A DNA stretch of 42,453 nucleotides from Anaerolineae bacterium (lineage in GTDB: Bacteria > Chloroflexota > Anaerolineae > Fen-1058): positions 1-42,453 of the forward strand of contig PMCF01000159.1 of the NCBI GenBank assembly GCA_003154115.1, read 5' to 3'. This document shows, one piece after another, positions 1 through 8,000 of this stretch. How positions within the stretch are numbered: the first letter of the stretch is position 1; every line of letters begins with the position of its first letter. The notes beneath the pieces are model-generated. The model ran no database searches and was not told the DNA's origin. It was given only the letters and a program-made list of their open reading frames with translations. The position numbers and the translations under genes are program-made.

Positions 1-2
1 TC

Positions 3-161
3 TATGCTGGTCAAGAGATTCAGTTGGGATACGATGCGGTTCCACATGATGGCTGTTGCAGCCTGGGAGAGCTCAATCCGATCAGCACCGAGAATATGCT
101 GGCGTTTTTTGCGCAACGGGATGGACGCTGGTACTACGTGGAAATTGGTATCTTTTCTTAA
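3..161 (+). CDS. C-terminal end of an unrecognised protein (partial, cut by left edge)
   Basis: The third frame is open from the first bases of the window to a TAA at 159-161, giving about 52 residues. No start codon is visible because the gene begins outside the window. The peptide is compositionally normal, ending WYYVEIGIFS, and has a hydrophilic middle with a Cys-Cys pair (DGCCSLGEL). I do not recognise the family. The other frames here either stop early or give unlikely compositions, so this frame is the best candidate for the upstream gene. It could still be a chance open frame given its short length. Confidence 0.5.
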   Translation, partial: YAGQEIQLGYDAVPHDGCCSLGELNPISTENMLAFFAQRDGRWYYVEIGIFS

Positions 162-201
162 ATGCCGGGGCTTCATTGTCAATCAAGAACCAGCGATTGT
201 G

Positions 202-210
202 TGATAAAAT
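202..210 (+). promoter_or_regulatory. possible extended -10 promoter for the brnT/brnA pair
   Basis: TG-A-TAAAAT fits an extended -10 element. The nearest -35-like hexamer (TTGTCA, 176-181) is too far away to pair with it normally. It lies 78 bp before the toxin start, in the only gap upstream of the pair. Confidence 0.3.
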
Positions 211-287
211 CGAGCCAAGATTAACCGCTTCGCAGGGTGTCGCTACCCATTCGACAACATCAGTATAGTCAGCAGTGGAGCTAGGCA

Positions 288-572
288 ATGAAAGTCAATG
301 GCGTCATTTGGCTGCGAAATACCGTTGACAAATTAGCCTGGAAGCACGCTGTCACAACTGATGAAGTGGAGGAGATTTTCAACTACGCGCCTTGGTTTCG
401 CTTCATTAAAGCTGGTGATGTGGACGGCGAAGATTTGTACGCCGCACTTGGCCGGACAGAAGCTGGCCGTTATTTGATCGTTTATTTTGTTCACAAAGCG
501 ACGAGTGAAGCGCTCATCGTCAGCGCGCGTGAGATGACATCGAAAGAAAAGAGGGCCTATGGCAAACGATAA
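288..572 (+). CDS. brnT: BrnT-like toxin of a type II toxin-antitoxin system
   Basis: This 94-aa protein matches the BrnT pattern: an N-terminal strand, then KHAVTTDEVEEIF, a central LGRTEAGRYLIVYF strand pair, and the C-terminal signature VSAREMTSKEKRAYGKR. BrnT proteins are RelE-fold ribonucleases that arrest translation, and BrnA neutralises and co-represses them. The family is usually about 90 aa, so this copy looks complete. The gene precedes and overlaps the antitoxin gene by 14 bp, which is the usual BrnT-BrnA order. The substrate and toxicity are inferred from the family only. The N-terminus (MKVNGVIWLRNTVDKLAWKH) is more diverged than the C-terminal half. Confidence 0.82.
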   Translation: MKVNGVIWLRNTVDKLAWKHAVTTDEVEEIFNYAPWFRFIKAGDVDGEDLYAALGRTEAGRYLIVYFVHKATSEALIVSAREMTSKEKRAYGKR

Positions 573-831
573 GCGCAAGCGCGATCCTATTCCCAAACAT
601 TTTAAGAGCCTGGAAGAAGCAGCTGACTTTTGGGACACACACGATCTGGCTGACTACTGGGATGTGACGCAAGAAGCCCAATTCGAAGTCGACATTAAAC
701 GGCGCGTGTTCCTAACCGCTCTGGAACCCCAGCTAGCGAAAAAGTTGACCGATGTGGCTCACAAGCAAGGTATCTCGACCGAAACGTTGATTAACGTCTG
801 GCTCAGCGAAAAGGCACAGGAAGCTGCCTGA
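559..831 (+). CDS. BrnA/CopG-like antitoxin
   Basis: This 90-aa protein begins with a basic stretch and then has the FKSLEEAADFWDTHD motif typical of CopG-type antitoxins paired with BrnT. Its second half (FEVDIKRRVFLTALEP through ISTETLINVWLSEK) has the pattern of a strand followed by two helices, as in a ribbon-helix-helix DNA-binding unit. It starts 14 bp inside the toxin gene, so translation is probably coupled. By analogy with BrnTA it should bind and inactivate the toxin and repress the shared promoter. The ATG at 559 is the only start that keeps the whole motif. Confidence 0.8.
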   Translation: MANDKRKRDPIPKHFKSLEEAADFWDTHDLADYWDVTQEAQFEVDIKRRVFLTALEPQLAKKLTDVAHKQGISTETLINVWLSEKAQEAA

Positions 832-1010
832 CTTATCGCGATCAGTATAGGCAGAAAACCGATTGTGAACCCATCGAACAAGTCGCGCCGCCACGCTTCG
901 CAGGCACGTGGCATTTTCGAGACTTGCCTTACTTTTTGAAGTGCGGCAAATTCGAAAGCACACATGTAAATCCCCGACGCGCAGCATATCCCCAACTACA
1001 GGAGAACAAC

Positions 1011-1355
1011 ATGATCGATCAGTCGTGGATCAAAGAATTTCCGGGTGCGATCACCGTCTGCGATGCCGAGGGCATTATCCTGGACATGAACGACAAGGCG
1101 GTAAAGAGCTTCGAGGCTTCAGGCGGCATCAAACTGATCGGGACGCAGCTGCTCGATTGTCATCCTGAACCGGCCCGCACCAAAGTTCAGCAGCTGCTTG
1201 AAACACGCCAGGCCAACGTGTATACCATCGAGAAGAACGGCATCCACAAGTTGATCTATCAGTCGCCGTGGTACGAGAACGGCGAATACCGTGGCCTGGT
1301 CGAACTGTCGCTGGAGATTCCGATAGAGATGCCGCACTTCATCCGTGCAGGATAG
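1011..1355 (+). CDS. small single-domain PAS protein
   Basis: This 114-aa protein is essentially one PAS fold: FPGAITVCDAEGIILDMNDKA at the N-terminus, a central LIGTQLLDCHPEPARTKV helix, then YTIEKNGIHKLIYQSPWYENG and GLVELSLEIP strands. The frame is open 29 codons further upstream, but AGGAG at 1000-1004 sits 6 bp before the ATG at 1011 and the PAS homology begins there. Stand-alone PAS proteins of this type bind a small ligand or act as a sensing subunit. No effector domain is attached and the ligand cannot be read from sequence. The Nudix gene starts 7 bp downstream of the stop, so the two are probably co-transcribed. Confidence 0.8.
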   Translation: MIDQSWIKEFPGAITVCDAEGIILDMNDKAVKSFEASGGIKLIGTQLLDCHPEPARTKVQQLLETRQANVYTIEKNGIHKLIYQSPWYENGEYRGLVELSLEIPIEMPHFIRAG

Positions 1356-1362
1356 CCCCACT

Positions 1363-1902
1363 ATGATGCTTTCGTGGAAAACGCTCTCACGTGAAACCGT
1401 TTTGGATCGCGGCAAGTTCTTGCGCGTGGAAGATCACACCGTCGAATTGCCCGATGGCCGCGTGATCGAACAGTGGCCGTGGATCATCACGCCCGATTTT
1501 ATCAACGTCGTGGCCTTGACCGACGACAACCAGATGCTCTGTTTTCGGCAGGGCAAGTATGCCATCGAGGGTGAGGCGCTGGCGCCCATCGGCGGTTATC
1601 TGGAGCCCGACGAAGAACCGCTCGCTGCGGCTCAACGCGAGCTGCTGGAAGAGACCGGTTACGAAGCGCGTGAATGGATCGATCTGGGCCATTATCGCGT
1701 GGATACCAATCGGGGCGCGGGCACCGCGTATTTTTTCCTCGCCCGGCAGGCGCGACAGGTCACCGAGCGCAACGCCGACGATCTGGAAGAACAGGAACTG
1801 CTGCTGCTCACGCGCGCCGAAGTGGAAGCTGCTTTGCAACGGGGAGATTTTAAGGCGCTGCCCTGGATGGCTATCGTCGTATTGGCGCTGCGACAGATGT
1901 AA
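1363..1902 (+). CDS. Nudix hydrolase, ADP-ribose pyrophosphatase-like
   Basis: The 179-aa protein carries a perfect Nudix box (Gx5Ex7REUxEExGU) at residues 78-100, with the REL and EET metal-binding segments intact. Length and layout match the ADP-ribose/nucleoside-diphosphate-sugar pyrophosphatase branch: N-terminal strands with VELPDGRVIEQWPW, then the core and a C-terminal helix. It probably hydrolyses ADP-ribose or a related nucleoside diphosphate to monophosphates in the cytoplasm; the substrate is inferred. The frame stays open to a GTG at 1345 that overlaps the PAS gene. The ATG at 1363 (or the adjacent ATG at 1366) is preferred because homology starts at SWKTLSRETV. Confidence 0.88.
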   Translation: MMLSWKTLSRETVLDRGKFLRVEDHTVELPDGRVIEQWPWIITPDFINVVALTDDNQMLCFRQGKYAIEGEALAPIGGYLEPDEEPLAAAQRELLEETGYEAREWIDLGHYRVDTNRGAGTAYFFLARQARQVTERNADDLEEQELLLLTRAEVEAALQRGDFKALPWMAIVVLALRQM

Positions 1903-1938
1903 AGATATTTTTGCAATCCTCAATCGCGACGTGAACTA

Positions 1939-1947
1939 TGCTATACT
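1939..1947 (+). promoter_or_regulatory. possible extended -10 promoter upstream of the VOC gene
   Basis: TG-C-TATACT matches an extended -10. No good -35 lies 16-18 bp upstream. Transcription from here would place the 72-bp inverted repeat in a leader of about 155 nt. Confidence 0.3.
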
Positions 1948-1995
1948 GCCGGTAATATCCCCGGCTTAGAGCGGTTTCCAGTTTGATTTACGGGC

Positions 1996-2067
1996 GTGTC
2001 ATTCCGAGTACAGTGAGGAATCTCTTTGACGGTCGTAGAGACCCCTCACGCTGTTCGGGGGTGACAC
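1996..2067. repeat. 72-bp imperfect inverted repeat, dispersed intergenic element type
   Basis: The element starts with GTGTCATTCCGAG and ends with TTCGGGGGTGACAC. The outer 27 bases on each side are complementary except for scattered transitions, leaving a short centre. This resembles the GTCATTCCGAG...CTCGGGGTGAC family of dispersed non-coding palindromes seen between genes in many GC-rich bacterial genomes. It sits in the 208-bp gap between the Nudix and VOC genes. It could act as a transcript stem-loop or be a small non-autonomous element. Confidence 0.7.
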
Positions 2068-2110
2068 TGTAAACCAACTTGGAATTTGCTCTAAGGGCAA
2101 AGAGAATAGC

Positions 2111-2683
2111 ATGTTCAATCAGATCGCGCTCATCACTATCGTCACCGACGATGTGCCGCGCCTCGCCGGATTCTATCGTGATGTGTTGGGCTTCACTGTC
2201 AAGCAAGACCTGGGCGGCTACGTCGAATTCCACAACGACGGTGTGCGCTTTGCTGTCTGCGCCCGCTCGATCTTGCGCGAGGCTAGCGGCCACGCTTCAT
2301 ATGAAGAAGCGCCGCGCGGCCAATGCTTCGAACTGGCCTTCCCCTGCGCCTCGCCGGCCGAAGTCGATCGGGGTTACGCTGAAGCCGTCGCGCAGGGCGC
2401 GGCACCCGTTCACGCTCCCGCCGACATGCCCTGGCAGCAGCGCACAGCCATGTTCGCCGATCCCGATGGCAACATTCACGAGTTCTTCGCCGATCTGCCC
2501 CCAGTGACATTTAAGCACCGTAAACGTGATCTTCAGCGTCTTGCCGAATTAATAAGATGCGGTAGAATCTCGCGGCTAAGGCTCGTTAAACAACAATTTC
2601 CCGGTTTGCTCGCGCTCCGTTGTGCTCCGGCTGGATGTACCATCCAGCCGGAGCACAACGGCACCAAGAAGGAAGAATCATGA
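2111..2683 (+). CDS. VOC-family (glyoxalase/bleomycin-resistance fold) protein with an odd C-terminal extension
   Basis: Residues 1-130 form a VOC domain: TIVTDDVPRLAGFYRDVLGF at the start, a central VEFHNDGVRFAVC strand, and FADPDGNIHEFFAD at the end with the metal-ligand Glu. Such proteins are metal-dependent lyases, dioxygenases or binding proteins; the substrate is not evident. VOC single domains are normally about 120-135 aa. Here the frame runs 60 residues further through a promoter-like sequence (2541-2568) and a 21-bp perfect hairpin (2617-2661) before a TGA that overlaps the next ATG. The tail is basic and low in recognisable structure, so it is probably read-through of non-coding sequence or the trace of a lost stop codon. 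Confidence 0.8.
   Translation: MFNQIALITIVTDDVPRLAGFYRDVLGFTVKQDLGGYVEFHNDGVRFAVCARSILREASGHASYEEAPRGQCFELAFPCASPAEVDRGYAEAVAQGAAPVHAPADMPWQQRTAMFADPDGNIHEFFADLPPVTFKHRKRDLQRLAELIRCGRISRLRLVKQQFPGLLALRCAPAGCTIQPEHNGTKKEES
2541..2568 (+). promoter_or_regulatory. probable promoter for the tandem phosphofructokinase gene
   Basis: TTGCCG (2541-2546), 16 bp, TAGAAT (2563-2568). It lies inside the 3' extension of the VOC frame and would start transcription near 2575. That places the 2617-2661 hairpin in the leader. Confidence 0.5.
2617..2661 (+). promoter_or_regulatory. perfect 21-bp hairpin in the pfk leader
   Basis: Two exactly complementary 21-base arms (2617-2637 and 2641-2661) enclose a 3-nt loop, TAC. 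The hairpin ends 18 bases before the pfk ATG and just before the SD-like AAGGAAG, so it could affect translation initiation. There is no T-tract, so it is not a standard terminator. A related GGATG/CATCC hairpin occurs at 14758-14781. Confidence 0.75.
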
Positions 2684-4920
2684 CGACGAAACGTCTGGCA
2701 GTTTTAACCAGCGGCGGCGACGCACCCGGCATGAATGCCGCGGTGCGCTCCGTCGTGCGCACGGCACTCGAGCGGAAGGCCCAGGTTTTCGCCATTTACG
2801 AAGGCTATCAAGGCATGGTGGAAGGCGGCGATCGCATCCGTGAGATGAATTGGGATTCGGTCGGCGGTATTCTTAACCTGGGCGGGACCATCATCGGCAC
2901 GGCCCGCTCGGATGATTTCCGCACCCATGAAGGACGCCGCACCGCCGCGAAGAATTTGATCGATCGCGAGATCGACAGCCTGGTAGTGATCGGCGGCGAT
3001 GGCAGTTTGACCGGCGCGGATCTTTTCCGGCAGGAATGGCCGGCGTTGTTGAAAGAGCTGGTCGAGTCAGCACAGATCAGCGCCGAGACCGTCGAGCAGC
3101 ATGGCAACTTGGCGATCGTCGGCTTGGTCGGCTCGATCGACAACGACATGCATGGCACCAACATGACCATCGGTGCGGACACCGCCCTGCATCGCATCAC
3201 CCAGGCCATCGATGCCATTGCCAGCACCGCCGCCAGCCACCAACGCACCTTCGTCGTCAAAGTCATGGGCCGCAACTGCGGTTATCTCGCCTTGATGGCC
3301 GCGCTCGCCACCGGGGCTGAGTGGGTGCTCATTCCTGAAAACCCGCCACACATGGATAACTGGGAAGAAAAAATGGCGGCCGACTTGCGCCGTGGACGCG
3401 CCGCCGGCCGCCGGGACAGCATCATCGTCATGGCCGAAGGCGCACGCGATAAGCACGGCAACCCGATCGGCAGCAGCTATGTTCAGAAGTTTCTGGAAGA
3501 GCAGCTGCACGAAGAAGTGCGGGTCACGGTGCTGGGGCATGTGCAGCGCGGCGGCTCGCCCAGCGTGTTCGATCGCAACCTGGGCACGATGATGGGCTAC
3601 CAGGCCGTGGATACGGTGTTGGCCGCGCAGCCTGACGACGAACCGCAGATGATCGTCATTCGCGGCAACCGCATCGGCACCGCCCCGTTGATGCAATGTG
3701 TCGAGCAGACGCGCGCGGTGGCTAAGGCGATTGATGATCATGATTATGAGCGGGCCATGGATCTGCGTGGCAGCAGTTTCAAGGAGACGTATCGCACCCT
3801 GCGCACCTTACTACGCTCGCTGCCGCACGCGTCCACACCCGGCCAGAAGCACCTGCGCCTGGCCGTCATGAATTGCGGCGCGCCGGCCCCCGGGATGAAT
3901 ACCGCGGTGCGTGCGGCGGTGCGCCTGGGCCTCGATCGCGGCCACACCATTCTGGGCATCGCCAACGGTTTCAAGGGTCTCATCGACGGCGAAGTGCAGG
4001 AGATGGACTGGATGAGTGTGAACGGTTGGGCAGCCACCGGCGGATCGGGCCTGGGCACCAGCCGCGAAATACCCAGCGGCCGCGATTTCTACGCCATCGC
4101 CCGCACGATCGAGAAGTACGATATCCACGGCATCCTGATGATTGGCGGCCTATCCGGCTATCAGGGCGCGCACCATCTCTTTCGCGAGCGCGAAAACTAT
4201 GCGGCCTTTAACATCCCGATCGTGTGCCTGCCCGCCTCGATTAACAATAACCTGCCCGGTTCCGATCTGAGCATTGGCGCTGATACGGCGTTGAACGTGA
4301 TTGTAGAAGCGGTCGACAAGATCAAACAGGCGGCGGTCGCGCAGCGCCGCTGTTACCTCGTCGAAGTGATGGGCCGCAAATGCGGCTACCTCGCCTTGAT
4401 GAGCGGGCTGGCGACCGGCGCCGAGCGCGTGTACCTGCACGAAGAAGGCGTGCGCCTGAATGATCTGGTCACCGACGTCGAACAGCTGCGGCTGGGCTTT
4501 GAGCACGGCAAGCGCCTGGGACTGATGATTCGCAACGAAGATGCGCACGAGGTGTACAGCACGAATGTGCTGTGCGCCATTTTTGAAGCCGAAAGCAACG
4601 ATCTGTTTGAAGTGCGCCAAACGATTTTGGGCCACGTGCAGCAGGGCGGCGATCCCTCGCCGTTCGATCGGATTCAGGCCACCCGCTTCGCCGCGCAGTG
4701 CATCGACTTTCTGATCGAACAGGCCCAGACGTCCGAACCGGAAAGCGCGTTCATCGGTCTGGAAGCCGGCGGCGTGGTCCTGCACGCGCTGGAAGAAATG
4801 CCCAAGATGGTGGACAAAGAGAATCAACGGCCCAAGCACCAGTGGTGGCTGGATGTGCGGCCCATCGCCAAGCTCATGTCGCAACCCATGCCCACCTGGC
4901 AACTGGAACAGGAAGCATGA
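2680..4920 (+). CDS. pfkA: 6-phosphofructokinase, tandem two-domain (eukaryote-like) type
   Basis: This 746-aa protein contains two complete PFK folds. It phosphorylates fructose 6-phosphate to the 1,6-bisphosphate, the committed step of glycolysis. The N-half (1-385) has GGDGS at 105-109, GSIDND at 151-156 with the catalytic Asp154, MGR at 196-198 and GHVQRGG near 286. Gly in the GGDGS loop and before SIDND indicates ATP rather than PPi as donor. The C-half (390-746) keeps the fold (MGR 564-566, GHVQQGGDPSPFDR) but has ASINNN at 519-524 with Asn522 in place of the catalytic Asp, and GGLSG in place of GGDGS. It is therefore predicted to be regulatory, as in animal and fungal PFK. Usual bacterial PFK is about 320 aa. 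Start: SD AAGGAAG before ATG 2680; the frame extends to 2620 without homology. Confidence 0.95.
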   Translation: MTTKRLAVLTSGGDAPGMNAAVRSVVRTALERKAQVFAIYEGYQGMVEGGDRIREMNWDSVGGILNLGGTIIGTARSDDFRTHEGRRTAAKNLIDREIDSLVVIGGDGSLTGADLFRQEWPALLKELVESAQISAETVEQHGNLAIVGLVGSIDNDMHGTNMTIGADTALHRITQAIDAIASTAASHQRTFVVKVMGRNCGYLALMAALATGAEWVLIPENPPHMDNWEEKMAADLRRGRAAGRRDSIIVMAEGARDKHGNPIGSSYVQKFLEEQLHEEVRVTVLGHVQRGGSPSVFDRNLGTMMGYQAVDTVLAAQPDDEPQMIVIRGNRIGTAPLMQCVEQTRAVAKAIDDHDYERAMDLRGSSFKETYRTLRTLLRSLPHASTPGQKHLRLAVMNCGAPAPGMNTAVRAAVRLGLDRGHTILGIANGFKGLIDGEVQEMDWMSVNGWAATGGSGLGTSREIPSGRDFYAIARTIEKYDIHGILMIGGLSGYQGAHHLFRERENYAAFNIPIVCLPASINNNLPGSDLSIGADTALNVIVEAVDKIKQAAVAQRRCYLVEVMGRKCGYLALMSGLATGAERVYLHEEGVRLNDLVTDVEQLRLGFEHGKRLGLMIRNEDAHEVYSTNVLCAIFEAESNDLFEVRQTILGHVQQGGDPSPFDRIQATRFAAQCIDFLIEQAQTSEPESAFIGLEAGGVVLHALEEMPKMVDKENQRPKHQWWLDVRPIAKLMSQPMPTWQLEQEA

Positions 4921-4929
4921 ATCAAAAAC

Positions 4930-4953
4930 GGTCGGGACTAAAAAGTCCCGACC
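4930..4953 (+). terminator. terminator hairpin after the tandem PFK gene
   Basis: GGTCGGGACT and AGTCCCGACC form a perfect 10-bp stem with an AAAA loop, beginning 9 bp after the pfk stop. The downstream T-tract is weak (ATTTC). The stem sequence recurs in the hairpin at 8521-8555. Confidence 0.7.
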
Positions 4954-4973
4954 ATTTCACTTCCATGCAAAAT

Positions 4974-5010
4974 AAAACCTGCGAGGCCGCCGCATGGACT
5001 CGCAGGTTTT
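4974..5010. terminator. bidirectional terminator between convergent genes
   Basis: AAAACCTGCGAG (4974-4985) pairs exactly with CTCGCAGGTTTT (4999-5010) around a 13-nt loop. A-tracts and T-tracts flank the stem on opposite sides, so it can serve the tandem PFK gene (+) and the YVTN gene (-, stop 8 bp away). Confidence 0.8.
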
Positions 5011-5017
5011 TATGCGC

Positions 5018-8000
5018 TTAACGCCGCAGCGATCTGTCCCGTTTGTGATCGAGCACCAGTGCGACGCCGGCGAAGATCAGTAACAGCGCGCCCAACCCGA
5101 TTGGGATGGCAGACCCCCGATCGGCTTCCGTCGCTTCAAACGCGTGCATCTCCACCGCCGTCGGGCTGACGAGGTTGCCCACCGCCCAATCGGACAGGGC
5201 TGATAAACCGCTGCGCCAGACGAACGCTGCATTGAAGCCGTCACGCGCGCAATTCCAGCCCGCGCCGCCCAATCCGCCCGGCCACTTGCACACGTTGGGA
5301 TCGGCCAGGTTGGCGTGGGGTAACGTCAGCCCCAGATTGAAGGCCGCTGCCGTGGTGGTGATGGCCTCAATGTGCCAGTATTTACCCGTCTGAATACCGC
5401 TGGTGGCCTGCGGGTGACTCTGATCGTAGCGTAACGCGGCCAGGGCCTTCAGGCCGCCCAGCACCTTCACCAGTAGCGAGACGCCCGTCAACCCGAAGGG
5501 TTTGTAGATCGCGCCGTTGTTGGTTAGGGTGCCGCTGACGCCAGTGTTGTCGTTGTTGGTGCTGTGCGTCAGGGTGATGCCGCTGCCGACCGTTAGGTTA
5601 TTGAACTGCGTGGGCACGGTGACGGTAAGGGTGCGTGTGACATTGCTGCCGATGAAGGCGACTGTGCCACCATTGGCGTTGAACGTGCCCCCCATGCGCG
5701 CAAAATCGCCGTTGAGGGTCAGGGTACCGATCGGGGCAGTGAGCGTGCCGCTGAGTTGGCTCAAACCGGTGAGGGTCACATCGCCTGTGAAGGTGATCGC
5801 CACGTTTTGATTCACCGTCATGTTCTCGGCATAGTCGCCGGGATAGACCGTGACTGTGCCGCCGTCAATAGTGCTGCTGATGGCTGACTGAATGCTGGTG
5901 AAACAGGGCGAGTTGCCGCTGCATGTCCCAGCCGCATCCGCATAGACCGACCACGGCGCGCGCACCAGGAAGACATAGGCGGCAATCGCGCCAAGGATGG
6001 GGCTGGAACCGAAACCTGTGTTGACCGAAGTCGCCTCTTGTCCGTCGGTGGCGAAGGCATAGAGGATATGGAGGCCGTTCTGGAGTGCGCTGGGGCTAGC
6101 CGTCCATTGATTGTTGTTGGCATACGTCGCGGTGAGCCATTGACCTTGCCACGTGTCCACCTGATAATAGACCTGCTGCACGCCGGTCTGGTTGGGCATG
6201 TATTGGTTCAACGGGGTCAAGGTGAAGGCTGGCGTAGCCGCGCGGCTGACATTGTCTAGAAGCGGCGCGATGTTGATGACCAGTGGCGTTAGCCACGCTG
6301 ACTGCGGGATGAGTACAGTAACGTTATTGCTATTCCTGTTGGCGACATAGACCTTATTCGTCACCGGGTTGACGGCCACGGCATCGGGGGCAGATCCAGC
6401 AACAACATTGGTGGTGGCATTGGTTGCGCCGTCGATTACCGTCACGTTGTCGCTGGCGTAGTTGGCGACATAGACCTTGTTTGTTAGCGGGTTCACCGCT
6501 ACGGCATAGGGGTAGTTTCCGGCAGCGACGGTGGCGGTGGCGTTGGTCGCGCCATCGATCACGGTAACATTGGCGCCGTAGACATTAGCGACATAGACCT
6601 TGTTAGTCACCGAACTCACTGACATAGCATAGGGAGAGTTCCCGACAGCGATGGTGGTGGTGGCGTTGGTCGCGCCGTCGATCACCGTGATGGTGTTGCT
6701 GTTACGATTGATGACATAGACCTGGTTTGTCACTGAGTTCACGGCTACGGCAAGGGGGCCTGTCCCGGTGCTGACAGTGGTGGTGGCGTTGGTCGCGCCG
6801 TCGATTACCGTGACGTTGTTGCTGCTCCCGTTGGCGACATAGACTTTGTTGGTCACCTGGTTGACGGCTACGGCATGGGGGCCTGTCCCGGTGCTGACAG
6901 TGGTGGTGGCGTTGGTCGCGCCGTCGATTACCGTGACGTTGTTATTGCCCCAGTTGGCGACATAGACCTTGTTAGTCACTGGGTTGACGGCCACGGCACT
7001 GGGGTAGGCCCCGACAACAACATTGGTGGTGGTGTTGGTCGCGCCATCGATCACCGTCACGGTTCCGCTATTATAGTTGGCGACGTAGATCTTGTTGGTC
7101 ACCGGGTTGACGACCACGGCATGGGGGCCTGTCCCGACGGCAACGGAGATGGTGGTGTTGGTCGCGCCATCGATCACCGTCACGATGGCGTCACTCAGGT
7201 TGGCCACATAGACCTTGTTGGTGACAGGATTGACGGTTACGGCCTTTGGCCGAGTCCCAGCAGCGACAGTGGTGGTGATGTTAGTTGTGTTGTCGATTAC
7301 CGTCACATTGTTGCTATTGTAGTTGGCGACATAGACTTTATTGGTTACTGAGTTGACAGCTACGGCCTCTGGGTTTGTCCCGACGTTGACAGTGGTGGTG
7401 GCGTTGGTTGCGCCGTCGATCATTGTGACGGTAGTGCTACCATAATTGGCGACGTAAATCCTATTCATTACCGGGTTGACGGCCACCGCCCTTGGATTTG
7501 CCCCCGCGGCGATGGTGGTAGTGGCGTTGGTGGCGCCGTCGATTACCGTCACGTTGTTGCTATTGTAGTTGGGGACATAGACCTTGTTGGTCACCGGGTT
7601 CACCGCCACGGCATAAGGGTATATCCCCGCGGCGACGTTAGTGGTGGCGTTGGTCGCGCCGTCAATCACGGTGATGCTGTTGCTGTCATTGTTGGCGACA
7701 TAGACCTTGTTGGTCGCCGGGTTGACGGCCACGGCCGCAGGTCGCGTCCCGGCGGCAACGGTGGTGGTGGCGTTGGTTGCCCCATCAATTACGGTCACGT
7801 TGTTGCTGGCATAGTTTGTGACGTAGACTTTGTTGGTCACCGGGTTGACGGCCACGGCATAGGGGGCCGTCCCGACGGCAACGTTAGTGGTGGTGTTGGT
7901 TGCGCCGTCGATCACCGTGACGTTGTTGGTGCCATAGTTGACAACGTAGACCTTGTTGGTCACCGAGTTGACGGCCACGACCCAAGGTAGCGTCCCGACG

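Noticed and set aside
4..204. 66-aa ORF at the left edge in frame 1
   Set aside because: Its composition is poor and it overlaps the more protein-like frame that ends at 161; no SD is visible.
924..1010. 29-codon extension of the PAS protein
   Set aside because: AGGAG sits just before ATG 1011 and the PAS pattern starts there.
2620..2679. Upstream extension of the tandem PFK (20 codons)
   Set aside because: It is encoded by the hairpin, has no homology, and the SD is placed for the ATG at 2680.
6875..7351. 158-aa Gly/Asp/Val-rich repeat ORF on the + strand
   Set aside because: It is the complement of the 123-bp YVTN repeats, and its repetitiveness is inherited from them.
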